Positions 50,731 through 58,996 of a DNA stretch of 58,996 nt are shown piece after piece. The stretch is from Bacteriovoracaceae bacterium (GTDB lineage Bacteria; Bdellovibrionota; Bacteriovoracia; Bacteriovoracales; Bacteriovoracaceae): NCBI GenBank assembly GCA_016786485.1, contig JAEUWD010000062.1, positions 1 through 58,996 on the forward strand, read 5' to 3'. The position numbers and the translations under genes were made by a program. The notes beneath the pieces were generated by a model. That model had not been told where the DNA came from. It did not search any database and saw only the letters and a list, made by a program, of their open reading frames with translations. Each line of letters begins with the position of its first letter. The stretch's first letter is position 1.

Positions 50731-52455
50731 ATGATGAAATTAAAATATCGTCTAGAGATTAAAAACCCCGAAAATCACATTGTCGATATTACGATTTGGG
50801 GCGAAAGAACCCAAAATGAGGACTCTTTGACCTTTTTTCTACCAGTTTGGAGCCCTGGTTCATATCTGGTGCGGGAATATTCACGCCATATTCGTAGTTT
50901 TCGCGCCACCAATGCCGTAGGTGAATTTTATTACTTTGAGCAATCGAGTAAAAATACATGGACGATCGACTGGAAAAAAAGTGAATTTAAGCGTGAATCT
51001 GCTGATTTTTGCATCCACTATGAAGTTTATTGCCATGAAATTTCAGTCAGAACCTCATTTGTTTCTTCCCAACATGCCTTCTTAAACGGCCCAAGTCTTT
51101 TTATGGGCGTGCAAGATAAGACCATGGAAGATATCGAGCTCGAAATAAAATTTCCTGCACTCTGGTCGAAGGTTTCGACCTCGCTGAAAGATATTTCAAC
51201 TGAACGTGAAGTTTTTCTTTATTCTGCTAAAAACTATGACGAGTTCATTGATACACCGATTGAAATTGGCTGCCATGAAACAGATGGTTTTATGGTGGAT
51301 AAAAAACCTCATCACTTGGCCTTCTACGGTGGCGTTTATCCCAACAGTCGAAACTTAAAGCAAGATATTCAAAAAGTGGTGGAGTATATTTCGAAAGTCA
51401 TGGGTGGTACGCCTTATGAGCAATATCAATTCATCACTCATTTCCTACCAAACCAATATGGTGGTTTAGAGCACCATAATTCCTGTGTCCTTCATTACGA
51501 TGGTCGACGTCTCGAAAGTCGCAAAGAGTATCTGCAATGGATTTCGCTTGTCGCCCATGAATATTTTCATACATGGAATATTAAAAGAATTCGTCCGAAA
51601 GAATTAGGTCCTTTTGATTATAACAACGAAAATTATACTTCGATGCTATGGCTTGCCGAAGGTCTTACCAATTTCGTGGATGATTTTTTTATTTATGCTT
51701 CAGGTTTAAGTACCTTGGAAGAATATGTCGAAATCGTGAAAGATAATCTTGTTCGTTATTTAGGAACTCCTGGTCGAAAATTTCATTCGCTCGAAGCCAG
51801 TTCCTTTAATGCTTGGATTAAGTTGTATCGCCCTGATGAAAATTCAAACAACTCATCGGTGAGTTATTATTTAAAAGGCGGCTTAGTTTTTTCAATTCTT
51901 CATATTGAATTAGTTCAGAAAAAGTTAGGCATTAAAGATTTTATTATGGCCCTTTGGGATCGTTATTTGGCCAATCCAAAAGTCGGGGTGACTACAGAAG
52001 AAGTGCTCGCCATTATTAAAAAACTTGCTGGGTCAGAAACCGCCGAATTTTTTCAGCATATGCTTGTTACAACCGATGAAATTGATTTCGAAAAATATTA
52101 CAAAAAAATCGGATTGAAATTTATTTGGGAGCAACCGAACACGCCATATCTCGGTGCTAATTTTGATCATCAAGGAGATAGAGTCTTTATCCAGAGCGTA
52201 AAACTCGATTCTCCGGCGCATAAATCTGGGTTGAATGCCGGCGATGAGATTTTGGCGATTAATGGTCTACGTTTTTTGAAAAAAGATTCAAGCGATTTAG
52301 AAAAAGTTCTCCTCGTCAATAAACCGTATCAGTTTCTGATATCTCGTTTAGGTGAAATCATTTCTCAAGAAGTGATTTTAACTGAAACACCAAAACGTCT
52401 TAAAGCGCTTGAAATTGCCGATCGTAAGCAAGTGGAAGCCGCTTTTAAAATTTAG
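50731..52455 (+). CDS. M61 family glycyl aminopeptidase with PDZ domain
   Basis: The zinc peptidase of 574 residues has the active site HEYFH at 276-280 followed by TWNIKRIRPKEL. The third ligand is Glu310 in LWLAEGLTNF, and GGLEHHNS (244-251) is the M61 substrate-site block. N-terminal beta domain: PVWSPGSYLVREYSRHIRSF. A PDZ domain lies at about 465-560 (GDRVFIQSVKLDSPAHKSGL). The first residues show no signal peptide, so it is probably cytoplasmic. M61 enzymes remove N-terminal Gly or Ala. A second ATG follows at 50734. Confidence 0.92.
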   Translation: MMKLKYRLEIKNPENHIVDITIWGERTQNEDSLTFFLPVWSPGSYLVREYSRHIRSFRATNAVGEFYYFEQSSKNTWTIDWKKSEFKRESADFCIHYEVYCHEISVRTSFVSSQHAFLNGPSLFMGVQDKTMEDIELEIKFPALWSKVSTSLKDISTEREVFLYSAKNYDEFIDTPIEIGCHETDGFMVDKKPHHLAFYGGVYPNSRNLKQDIQKVVEYISKVMGGTPYEQYQFITHFLPNQYGGLEHHNSCVLHYDGRRLESRKEYLQWISLVAHEYFHTWNIKRIRPKELGPFDYNNENYTSMLWLAEGLTNFVDDFFIYASGLSTLEEYVEIVKDNLVRYLGTPGRKFHSLEASSFNAWIKLYRPDENSNNSSVSYYLKGGLVFSILHIELVQKKLGIKDFIMALWDRYLANPKVGVTTEEVLAIIKKLAGSETAEFFQHMLVTTDEIDFEKYYKKIGLKFIWEQPNTPYLGANFDHQGDRVFIQSVKLDSPAHKSGLNAGDEILAINGLRFLKKDSSDLEKVLLVNKPYQFLISRLGEIISQEVILTETPKRLKALEIADRKQVEAAFKI

Positions 52456-53359
52456 TTTGGTGAAAGAAAACCTGTGCGGCAGCGCCGAGAACTGCTCCGT
52501 GTTCTGTCGCGATTTCTGAAATATAAATCTGAGTTTGTTTTCTAAAATTAGGAAAGACTAATTTCTCGTAAGTTTCCTTAACATCTTTCAAAAAATCTTC
52601 GCCAATCGTAGCGATTCCGCCCGAAAGAATAAAAGCTTCAGGTGCCAGTAGTGAGCCCATAATGGATAAACCTTTGGCCAAAGATTCTGCGGTTAGTTTG
52701 AAAGCTTGTTTGGCCATCGGGTGACCGGCCTTAAACATTTCTGCGATTTCACGAAACTTTAAATCTTCACCCGATAACTCTTTAACCGTTTGCTTAATTC
52801 CACGAATGGAAGCGTAACATTCAAGATGGCCTTCACCACCGCATAAACATTTACGACCATTATCGTGAGTGATGATGTGCCCACCTTCCGTTGCCAAGCC
52901 ATTTCCACCAATCACTAATTTATTATTGATGAAAGCTCCGGTGCCAACTCCCGTACCAAGCGTGACAACAATAAAATCTGTGAACTTTTGACCATGACCC
53001 CAAATTTTTTCACCAAGTGCAGCGACGTTAGCGTCGTTACCAAAAAAGATCGGACCTTTAAAAGTTTTTTCAAAAGCTTTCTGTATATCAATATTTCCCC
53101 AACCAAGATTAGGAGGAGAAACCAGTTTTCCCGTACGAGCATCCACATTGGGACAACCCACACCAATTCCGGAGAGTTGAATATTGGAATGATTTTTTAA
53201 TAACTTATCCACATGCAGAGAAAGATTCTTTAAAAAAAATTCAAACTTTTGATCTGCATTAGTGGAAAAGGAAAGATAATCCATGGTTTTACCTGACTCA
53301 TCGACCAGCGCGAGTTTAGTATTCGTACCACCAATGTCAATTCCCAGTGCTATTTTCAT
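52445..53359 (-). CDS. ROK family sugar kinase
   Basis: The 304-residue ROK protein phosphorylates a hexose, probably glucose, with ATP. Nucleotide phosphate-1 motif: LGIDIGGTNTKLALVD at about residues 5-20. ROK zinc motif: EGGHIITHDNGRKCLCGGEGHLECYAS region, where the usual third Cys (GC in CGxxGCxE) is His. A catalytic Asp lies in FFGNDANVAALGE. No DNA-binding domain is present, so it is a kinase and not a repressor. I start at ATG 53357-53359, which overlaps the symporter stop by four bases (ATGA), instead of a longer frame to 53410. The pair would import and trap sugar. Confidence 0.9.
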   Translation of the reverse strand: MKIALGIDIGGTNTKLALVDESGKTMDYLSFSTNADQKFEFFLKNLSLHVDKLLKNHSNIQLSGIGVGCPNVDARTGKLVSPPNLGWGNIDIQKAFEKTFKGPIFFGNDANVAALGEKIWGHGQKFTDFIVVTLGTGVGTGAFINNKLVIGGNGLATEGGHIITHDNGRKCLCGGEGHLECYASIRGIKQTVKELSGEDLKFREIAEMFKAGHPMAKQAFKLTAESLAKGLSIMGSLLAPEAFILSGGIATIGEDFLKDVKETYEKLVFPNFRKQTQIYISEIATEHGAVLGAAAQVFFHQTKF

Positions 53360-54948
53360 GAGAAAAGAACCCACAAGATAATGACTGACACCACTAAAAG
53401 AACTGACCAAACAATATCAATTTTGGCTTCGCGAACTAAATTCCATTTTTGATTCCAGTCATAGGTGATGTTGGCAATTCGTTTTTGGTCGGGTGCCGCG
53501 GTTGCATAACTCACTACAAATAAAACGATCGAACAAACCACAAATAGGCAAAGTGCAAAGTGCAGGAAATTGATTGAAGCATAATCGAGCCAGAAGCCTG
53601 AGAGGTCAGCTTTTTTAATTTCTAAAATAAGGCGCAGAATACCCAACACAAAACCTGCTCCAAGAGAAGCTAGCGCTCCAGCTGAATTGATTCGGCGGAA
53701 GAAAATACCAAACAAGAAAATGGCCGCGATCGGTGGCGAAATATAGGCTTGTACACTTTGGACATATTTAAAAATCTCACCAGAGATATGTTTCATGAGT
53801 GGAATCCATAGAATCCCCAGAATAACTAAAACAAAGGTTGAAACCTGTCCGATAATAACCAGTTTTTTATCTGAGGCATCTGGCTTCCAACGCTTATAGA
53901 AATCATAAGTAATCAGTGTTGAACAAGAATTGAAAACACCAGAGAGTGAACTCATGAGTGCTGCTAATAATCCTGCCAGCACTAAACCTTTGAGACCACT
54001 TGGTAGAACGTGACCAATTAAAGTTGGTAGTGCGCTATCTGGTCGCTCTAGCGTGAGCATACCTTTTTGCGCCAGCGCGAAACAAACAATTCCGGGCATA
54101 ACAAACAAGAATAACGGAGTTAGTTTTAAGTAACCGCCAAAGATCGCACCACGACGAGCATGGTGAATATTTTTGGCCGATAAAACTCTTTGAACAATAA
54201 ATTGATCGGTACACCAGTACCAAACGCCTAAGATAGGAGCACCAAAAAGAATTCCAGTCCAAGGAAAGTCTGGATCAGTGGCCACGCGCCAGAATGAAAA
54301 ATAAGTTTCAGGTACAGCATTGGTTAATTCCGAAAAGCCACCTAAATGCTGTAAGCCGAGTAACGTAACAATCACGGAACCGAATAACATAATAACAGTT
54401 TGTACAGCGTCAGTGTAAACAACGGCCTTAAGTCCACCGAAAACGGTATAAACGCCCGTCACCACAACGACAATAATGGCACCCGTATAGAAACTAACAT
54501 TCAAAGATTCAAAAATGATCGCACCGGCGAAAATGGTGACGGAGATTTTTGTGATAACGTAAGCAATAACTGAAATAAATGATAAGTAAGTTCGGGCCTT
54601 AGAATTATAACGTTGCTCCAAGAATTCAGGCATAGTGTGAACTCCGCTACGTAAATAGAAAGGAACAAAAACCCAACCGAGAATTAGTACGATAAAGCAA
54701 GCCAGTAATTCAAACTGCGCAACTGCGACACCACTTGAAGCTCCAGTTCCGGCCAGACCAATCAAATGTTCTGAACCAATGTTGGATGCAAAGAGTGAAG
54801 CCCCAACAAAAAACCAAGTTAAGTCGCGTCCGCCTAAGAAATATTCTTCCGATGTTTTATCTTGAGATTTGATAGGTTTAAAAGAAACCCAAAAAACTAA
54901 AATGAAATAAAGTGCGAGAACCGAATAATCGAAAAGATTCAATTGCAT
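53356..54948 (-). CDS. Sodium:solute symporter (SSS), sugar type
   Basis: The 530-residue protein with about 13-14 transmembrane helices resembles the sodium/galactose transporter vSGLT. Key pieces are EEYFLGGRDLTWFFVGASLFA near residue 50, ASNIGSEHLIGLAGTGA, TGVYTVFGGLKAVVYTDAVQ, and WYWCTDQFIVQRVLSAKN in the substrate region. I start at ATG 54946-54948, with AAGGA seven bases upstream; the frame could run 16 codons further but lacks a better site. It is followed by the ROK kinase with ATGA overlap, which supports sugar as substrate. Confidence 0.92.
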   Translation of the reverse strand: MQLNLFDYSVLALYFILVFWVSFKPIKSQDKTSEEYFLGGRDLTWFFVGASLFASNIGSEHLIGLAGTGASSGVAVAQFELLACFIVLILGWVFVPFYLRSGVHTMPEFLEQRYNSKARTYLSFISVIAYVITKISVTIFAGAIIFESLNVSFYTGAIIVVVVTGVYTVFGGLKAVVYTDAVQTVIMLFGSVIVTLLGLQHLGGFSELTNAVPETYFSFWRVATDPDFPWTGILFGAPILGVWYWCTDQFIVQRVLSAKNIHHARRGAIFGGYLKLTPLFLFVMPGIVCFALAQKGMLTLERPDSALPTLIGHVLPSGLKGLVLAGLLAALMSSLSGVFNSCSTLITYDFYKRWKPDASDKKLVIIGQVSTFVLVILGILWIPLMKHISGEIFKYVQSVQAYISPPIAAIFLFGIFFRRINSAGALASLGAGFVLGILRLILEIKKADLSGFWLDYASINFLHFALCLFVVCSIVLFVVSYATAAPDQKRIANITYDWNQKWNLVREAKIDIVWSVLLVVSVIILWVLFS

Positions 54949-55011
54949 ATGTTTTCCTTGAAGTAAAAGAAGGTATTTTTCTCCAGTCGCAAGCAATCTG
55001 TACAGTAATAT

Positions 55012-55040
55012 TAGACGGAACCAAAAAATTTACTCATAAT
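55012..55040 (+). promoter_or_regulatory. Putative promoter of the Gfo/Idh/MocA gene
   Basis: TAGACG (55012-55017, 4 of 6) and CATAAT (55035-55040, 5 of 6) are 17 bases apart, about 24 bases before the ATG at 55064. This would give a short leader. Confidence 0.45.
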
Positions 55041-55063
55041 GTGGAAAATTTAGCGGGGCACTT

Positions 55064-56002
55064 ATGAAAAAAATAAAAGTAGGGATAGTTGGTTTTGGTC
55101 TGTCGGGTTCGGAGTTTCATGCGCCATCGCTTAAAGATTTGCCTGAATTTGAAATCACTTGGGTGATGAGTTCCCAAACGGAAAAAGTGAAAAAGGTTCT
55201 GCATCAGGTGAAAATCACTCAGAATTATGAAGATATTTTAAATGATCCAGAAGTGGATTTAGTTATCATTACTTCACCGAATGAATATCACTACAAGCAA
55301 TCTTGTGCGGCGCTTGAAAAAAACAAGCATGTCGTGTTGGAAAAACCCTTTGTACCCACCGTTTCTGAAGGAGAAAAACTAAGAAAATTAGCTATTAAAA
55401 AGAAAAGAATTCTCAGTGTCTATCACAACCGAAGATATGATGGTGATTTTCAAACAGTTAAAAATATTCTTAGTAGTGGTGTTTTGGGTGAGATTTATTT
55501 CTATGAATCGCATTTTGATCGCTTTCGTCCAAATGTTAATAAGCAAAATTGGCGTGAAGATGAAAAAGCTGTCGCCGGTGGGATCCTTTTTGATTTAGGA
55601 CCGCATTTAATTGATCAAGCGATAACTCTTTTTGGTGAACCGAAAAAAATTCTCTACGATGTCGCGATTCAAAGAAATGAGGCCAAGCAACCAGATTATT
55701 TTCATTTAGTGCTGAAATACGCTCGCGTGCGGTGTGTCCTCCATGCTAGTTGTGTCGCTTATAAAACGGGACCACGTTTTCTTATTCATGGTGATAAAGG
55801 TAGTTTTAAGATTGAAGATTTTCAAAGTACTTACGGCGAATTATATCTCGATGGGGTCGAGGCAAAAAAAATTCCTTTAGGTGAAACTTCTTATGCTCAA
55901 TTTTATCGCGATCTTTATCAAGCAATTGTGCATGAAAAGAAAAACCCCGTCACAGCGGAAGAAGCTTTAATGAGTCTTAAAATTATTTTGGAAAGTTGCT
56001 AA
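55064..56002 (+). CDS. Gfo/Idh/MocA family oxidoreductase
   Basis: The 312-residue NAD(P)-dependent oxidoreductase has a Rossmann start VGIVGFGLSGSEFHAPSL (residues 6-23) and the family motif VVLEKPFVPTVSEGEKL with the catalytic-type Lys. A C-terminal GFO-type beta domain includes FDLGPHLIDQAITLFGEP, where His acts in the active site. The substrate is not known but is often a sugar or inositol, in keeping with the sugar import pair divergent from it. Its stop interlocks by four bases (CTAA) with the convergent phosphopantetheinyl transferase. Confidence 0.93.
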   Translation: MKKIKVGIVGFGLSGSEFHAPSLKDLPEFEITWVMSSQTEKVKKVLHQVKITQNYEDILNDPEVDLVIITSPNEYHYKQSCAALEKNKHVVLEKPFVPTVSEGEKLRKLAIKKKRILSVYHNRRYDGDFQTVKNILSSGVLGEIYFYESHFDRFRPNVNKQNWREDEKAVAGGILFDLGPHLIDQAITLFGEPKKILYDVAIQRNEAKQPDYFHLVLKYARVRCVLHASCVAYKTGPRFLIHGDKGSFKIEDFQSTYGELYLDGVEAKKIPLGETSYAQFYRDLYQAIVHEKKNPVTAEEALMSLKIILESC

Positions 56003-56568
56003 ATCCAGGTGGTGCAAACGTAAAGTTCGCCACTGCGACCTAGTTCATAAGAACAGCTATGATTTTCAAAGTGCAATTGATTATCTCGAATCGTAATTTG
56101 TTCCATCCCACGTAAACCACGCGCGAAAGAAAAAGTCTTAAAGCCTGCTTCTTTTAAACACCAAACTTCTAAAAGAGTATGCTCATGAACATCGTCTTTA
56201 TGGGTAATCTTTTTTTGAATATCAGGTTTTACTGTTCGATTGGCGTATTCAATATCAATTCCGATGGCCTTTGAAGTCTGAGAAAGTGCCGCTGCTCCGT
56301 ATTTCTCAGTATGTGAGAGTGAAACCTTAACCTGCGGATATTCCTGAAGTTGAAAGTCCTGGTTTGTTTGGAGGCGAGCAATGTCTGTTTTAATACCGAT
56401 TTGACTCAGACAATCCAATAAAGCCATGCGAGAAAGGATAAATTGCTCAACACGATCAGGATGTGATTGTTTTAGGCTTGGATAATGCTGAAAAATACCA
56501 CTTTTGGATTCAAAGAATCTCTGTTCAGTATCATCATTCAATGTTTTAACAGAATATATTGGTTTCAT
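55999..56568 (-). CDS. 4'-phosphopantetheinyl transferase superfamily protein
   Basis: The enzyme adds phosphopantetheine from CoA to carrier proteins. The 189-residue protein has VKVSLSHTEKYGAAALSQ and IGIDIEYANR (CoA and Mg binding Asp and Glu, about 94-120), and EVWCLKEAGFKTF (about 144-156), which together define the superfamily. No polyketide synthase or NRPS lies nearby, so it may serve fatty-acid acyl carrier protein or a distant cluster. It is shorter than Sfp (224). Its start is divergent from glnN, 168 bases away. Confidence 0.85.
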   Translation of the reverse strand: MKPIYSVKTLNDDTEQRFFESKSGIFQHYPSLKQSHPDRVEQFILSRMALLDCLSQIGIKTDIARLQTNQDFQLQEYPQVKVSLSHTEKYGAAALSQTSKAIGIDIEYANRTVKPDIQKKITHKDDVHEHTLLEVWCLKEAGFKTFSFARGLRGMEQITIRDNQLHFENHSCSYELGRSGELYVCTTWI

Positions 56569-56658
56569 TTTTGGGGTTCAAAATAAGTTTAACAAGGTTC
56601 GTCTCATCCGACAATTTTTTTCGAAAAAATTATTTTACCTCTGAAAATCACAATATTA

Positions 56659-56688
56659 TTGCTTAGCGGCCTTGAGTTTTTGTATAGT
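56659..56688 (+). promoter_or_regulatory. Weak candidate promoter of glnN
   Basis: TATAGT (56683-56688, 5 of 6) is preceded at 18 bases by TTGCTT (56659-56664, 3 of 6), 48 bases before the GTG start. TG lies directly before the -10 box. No sigma-54 motif was found. Low confidence. Confidence 0.3.
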
Positions 56689-56736
56689 TAAATTCCGTAA
56701 GATGATTTTCCAAACATTCACACAAGGAGCAGAGAC

Positions 56737-58926
56737 GTGTCTATTACAACCAGAAACCAGGCTAAACTATTGGCAGCATCCCGCACACCTCAGATGTGTA
56801 ACATCCCGACCAATCCTCAAGGAAAATTCCTTCCGGTAAGTCAGTATTACGGCGAAAATGTTTTCGATTTTCGATTATCAAAAAATCTATCTCAATCAGA
56901 AAAAAATGAATTACAAGAAATCCAAGAACATAAAATCACCTTGTCAGAAAAATTGGCAAAGTCTTATGCACATGCCGTACTAGAGTGGGCCCTTGAAAAA
57001 GGTGCAACTCACTTCTGTCACTGGTTCCAACCTTTGACAGGTTCAACGGCTGAAAAGCATGATGCCTTTTTAAGTTTTGAAAAAAACAATCCGGTTGAAA
57101 AGTTAAGTGCTTCTCAGTTAATGCAAGGGGAGCCAGACGCTTCATCTTTTCCTAACGGTGGTTCACGTAGTACTTTCGAAGCACGTGGATATACTTCATG
57201 GGATTTGACTTCACCGATTTTTATTAAAGAAAATGAAAACGGTAGAACACTTTTTATTCCAACGGCTTTCGTTTCTTACCATGGTGAAGCGTTAGATATT
57301 AAAACACCGCTTCTTCGAAGTATTACAAAACTAAGTGAAACGGCTTCGGAATTCTGCCGTATCACTGGTAGTTCAAATGTAAAACGCGTGAACACGACTT
57401 GTGGTTGCGAACAAGAATATTTCTTAATCGATAAAGCTTTCTACCATCAAAGAAGTGACTTGGTTATGACTGGTCGAAGTCTTTTCGGTTCGCTCAGTGC
57501 CAAAAACCAACAGTTAGAAGATCATTATTTTGGATCTATTCCAGCTCGCGTTCTTTCGTTTATGCAAGAAGTAGAAATTGAATTATATCGTTTGGGTATT
57601 CCGGCGAAAACCCGTCACAATGAAGTGGCACCTGGGCAATTTGAAATCGCTCCAATCTTTGAAGAAGCTAACATTGCAGCTGACCATAACCAATTGGTGA
57701 TGACTACGATTCGCGAAGTTGCGATTAAGCATGATTTCGTAGCTATCCTTCATGAGAAACCATTTGCTGGTATCAACGGAAGCGGTAAGCACGTGAACTG
57801 GTCAATGAGTGATGATGAGGGCAAAAACCTTTTAGAACCAGGAACAAATCCACATGAAAACTATCGTTTCTTAGCTTTAGTCGGTGTGGTATGTGAAGCA
57901 CTTTTCCGTCATGCTGATACGATTAGAATGGGAATTGCAACTCATGGTAACGATCACCGTTTAGGTGCTAATGAAGCTCCTCCTTCAATTATCTCAGTTT
58001 TCCTAGGTGAAACACTGACCAATATTATGGAAAGTTTAATCAGCAATGCGGCTTATAAACCAAATGGAAAAATCGTGTTGGACTTAGGTGCTAATCAGTT
58101 AGCACAATTATTAAAGGATACTACCGATAGAAACAGAACTTCTCCATTTGCTTTCACTGGAAATAAATTTGAATTCCGAGCAGTAGGTTCATCAGCTGCA
58201 GTCGGTTGGCCAGTGAGTATTCTTAACGCTGCCATTGACGATATTTTAGGTGAAACGAATACTTTGATTAAAGAATATATCGCTTCAGGAAAAACCATTG
58301 ATGAATCATTAATCATGATTGCTCAAAAGTGGTATAAAAATGCTCGTAACGTCGTCTTTGGTGGCGATGGGTATAGCGAAGAGTGGGTAAAAGAAGCGAA
58401 GTCACGCGGTCTCAATAACTTCAGAACTATGCCTGAAGCGATTGCGGTTCTAAAAGATGAATCAAAAACGAAATTTTTAACCACTTCAAATGTCTATCAT
58501 CAAAGTGAACTTAAAACTCGATACAATGTTCTGCTTGAACGTTACATCACTCACCGAAAAATTGAATTCCAAGTTCTCTCAGAAATGATTCGCAAAAATG
58601 TATTGCCTTCGGCGATTCGTTATAAGCAACAATTAGCGCAAATCATTTTAGAACAAAAAGAAATTGGTTTCGAAAGTGTTGTGGAAAAAACTTATCTGAA
58701 GGATCTTAATATTTTAACTGAGAATCTTTATACTTCAGTGAATAATCTTGAGAGTGCTTTAGAAGCAGCGAAAGCCGCGGGCCATGAGAAAACAGCATTT
58801 AAAATTGCGCAAGAAGTGATGCCACTTTCTGTTGCAGCTGCCAATTTATGTAATGAGATTGAAGACCTGGTTCCTGAAAGTCATTGGGATCTTCCAACGT
58901 ATTTTGATATGTTATTTATCCGATAA
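56737..58926 (+). CDS. glnN: Glutamine synthetase type III
   Basis: GSIII makes glutamine from glutamate, ammonia and ATP. The 729-residue length and sequence fit the GlnN class and not GSI (about 470). N-terminal GSIII block: FPNGGSRSTFEARGYTSWDL. Catalytic core: TTCGCEQEYFLID, TRHNEVAPGQFEIAPIFEE, and INGSGKHVNWSM with metal and ATP ligands, then RMGIATHGNDHRLGANEAPP. The start is GTG, with AAGGAG seven bases upstream. It is monocistronic, with a strong terminator. GSIII is best known from Bacteroidetes, cyanobacteria and some others. Confidence 0.96.
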   Translation: MSITTRNQAKLLAASRTPQMCNIPTNPQGKFLPVSQYYGENVFDFRLSKNLSQSEKNELQEIQEHKITLSEKLAKSYAHAVLEWALEKGATHFCHWFQPLTGSTAEKHDAFLSFEKNNPVEKLSASQLMQGEPDASSFPNGGSRSTFEARGYTSWDLTSPIFIKENENGRTLFIPTAFVSYHGEALDIKTPLLRSITKLSETASEFCRITGSSNVKRVNTTCGCEQEYFLIDKAFYHQRSDLVMTGRSLFGSLSAKNQQLEDHYFGSIPARVLSFMQEVEIELYRLGIPAKTRHNEVAPGQFEIAPIFEEANIAADHNQLVMTTIREVAIKHDFVAILHEKPFAGINGSGKHVNWSMSDDEGKNLLEPGTNPHENYRFLALVGVVCEALFRHADTIRMGIATHGNDHRLGANEAPPSIISVFLGETLTNIMESLISNAAYKPNGKIVLDLGANQLAQLLKDTTDRNRTSPFAFTGNKFEFRAVGSSAAVGWPVSILNAAIDDILGETNTLIKEYIASGKTIDESLIMIAQKWYKNARNVVFGGDGYSEEWVKEAKSRGLNNFRTMPEAIAVLKDESKTKFLTTSNVYHQSELKTRYNVLLERYITHRKIEFQVLSEMIRKNVLPSAIRYKQQLAQIILEQKEIGFESVVEKTYLKDLNILTENLYTSVNNLESALEAAKAAGHEKTAFKIAQEVMPLSVAAANLCNEIEDLVPESHWDLPTYFDMLFIR

Positions 58927-58942
58927 AAAAGATTTTTTCTTT

Positions 58943-58980
58943 AACTTGAACCCATGTTGAGTCATGGGTTCAAGTTTTTT
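58943..58980 (+). terminator. Rho-independent terminator after glnN
   Basis: AACTTGAACCCATG (58943-58956) pairs perfectly with CATGGGTTCAAGTT (58963-58976) around a six-base loop (TTGAGT), followed by T residues. It lies 16 bases after the stop. It is the longest perfect stem in the window that I noticed. Confidence 0.92.
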
Positions 58981-58996
58981 ACATGGATTTTCCATT

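Noticed and set aside
53360-53410. N-terminal extension of the ROK kinase
   Set aside because: The ATG at 53359 overlaps the symporter stop by ATGA and the conserved Gly-rich loop begins four residues later. The upstream part is frame run-through inside the symporter gene.
54949-54996. N-terminal extension of the symporter
   Set aside because: The ATG at 54948 has AAGGA at good spacing and the first transmembrane helix begins a few residues later.
56569-56736. Sigma-54 promoter upstream of glnN
   Set aside because: I looked for TGGCAC-N5-TTGC and found no match.
1-58996. CRISPR arrays, insertion sequences, prophage, tRNA or rRNA genes
   Set aside because: No direct-repeat array, transposase, integrase, phage protein, cloverleaf sequence or rRNA stretch was seen; intergenic space is too short for most of these.

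Overview
The window is AT-rich, densely packed bacterial chromosome (GC about 38-40% by eye) with no phage, insertion sequence, CRISPR array, tRNA or rRNA that I can see. The gene set fits a Gram-negative, probably a Bdellovibrionota member of the Bacteriovorax/Peredibacter type. This taxonomic call is an inference, resting on: a full type II secretion operon with deltaproteobacterial-style GspN and a PilM-like GspL; a DUF6178 protein; many signal-peptide proteins and lipoproteins without clear homologues; and a TatT-type TRAP transporter.

Layout. 1-7.4 kb: a truncated secreted-protein gene, rpsU (S21) with a UUCG terminator, a secreted protein coupled to a eukaryotic-like (type 2) ileS, then a FecR-domain protein, Maf and a small periplasmic protein. 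7.8-13 kb: a five-gene TRAP transporter unit (TatT lipoprotein, DctP, DctQ, DctM and an unknown secreted protein). 13-18.5 kb: a HAD phosphatase, a DUF6178 protein, several unrecognised genes and a lone CpaF/TadA-type ATPase. 18.5-24.8 kb: a haem operon read leftward, hemA-hemC/D-hemL-kinase-regulator-hemE, with a two-component system inside it and a near-perfect copy of the Leptospira 'hem box' upstream of hemA. 24.9-28.6 kb: a Na/Pi cotransporter with a PhoU-like tail and a PlsB-type acyltransferase. 28.7-31 kb: infC (with an AUU start), rpmI, rplT, a terminator, ihfA and a MerR regulator. 31-45.7 kb: gspC-D-E-F-G-H-I-J-K-L-M-N on the minus strand, ending in an ispA-like prenyl synthase. 45.9-59 kb: a VLCAD-like acyl-CoA dehydrogenase, an FG-GAP/UnbV lipoprotein, a LysR regulator, a cysteine-poor HesB/IscA-like protein, an M61 peptidase, a sugar import module (SSS symporter plus ROK kinase), a Gfo/Idh/MocA oxidoreductase, a 4'-phosphopantetheinyl transferase and type III glutamine synthetase (glnN) with a strong terminator.

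How the parts work together. The haem operon turns glutamyl-tRNA into coproporphyrinogen precursors and seems to carry its own regulator pair. The T2SS operon builds a secretin, pseudopilus and ATPase for exporting folded enzymes. The SSS-ROK pair would import and phosphorylate a sugar. The TRAP unit would import an unknown small molecule.

The strongest lead for something little described outside spirochaetes is the haem operon with its embedded two-component system and candidate operator. A second pattern is that seven convergent gene pairs (eight with a less certain small gene) overlap at their 3' ends, four of them by exactly four bases with interlocked stop codons.
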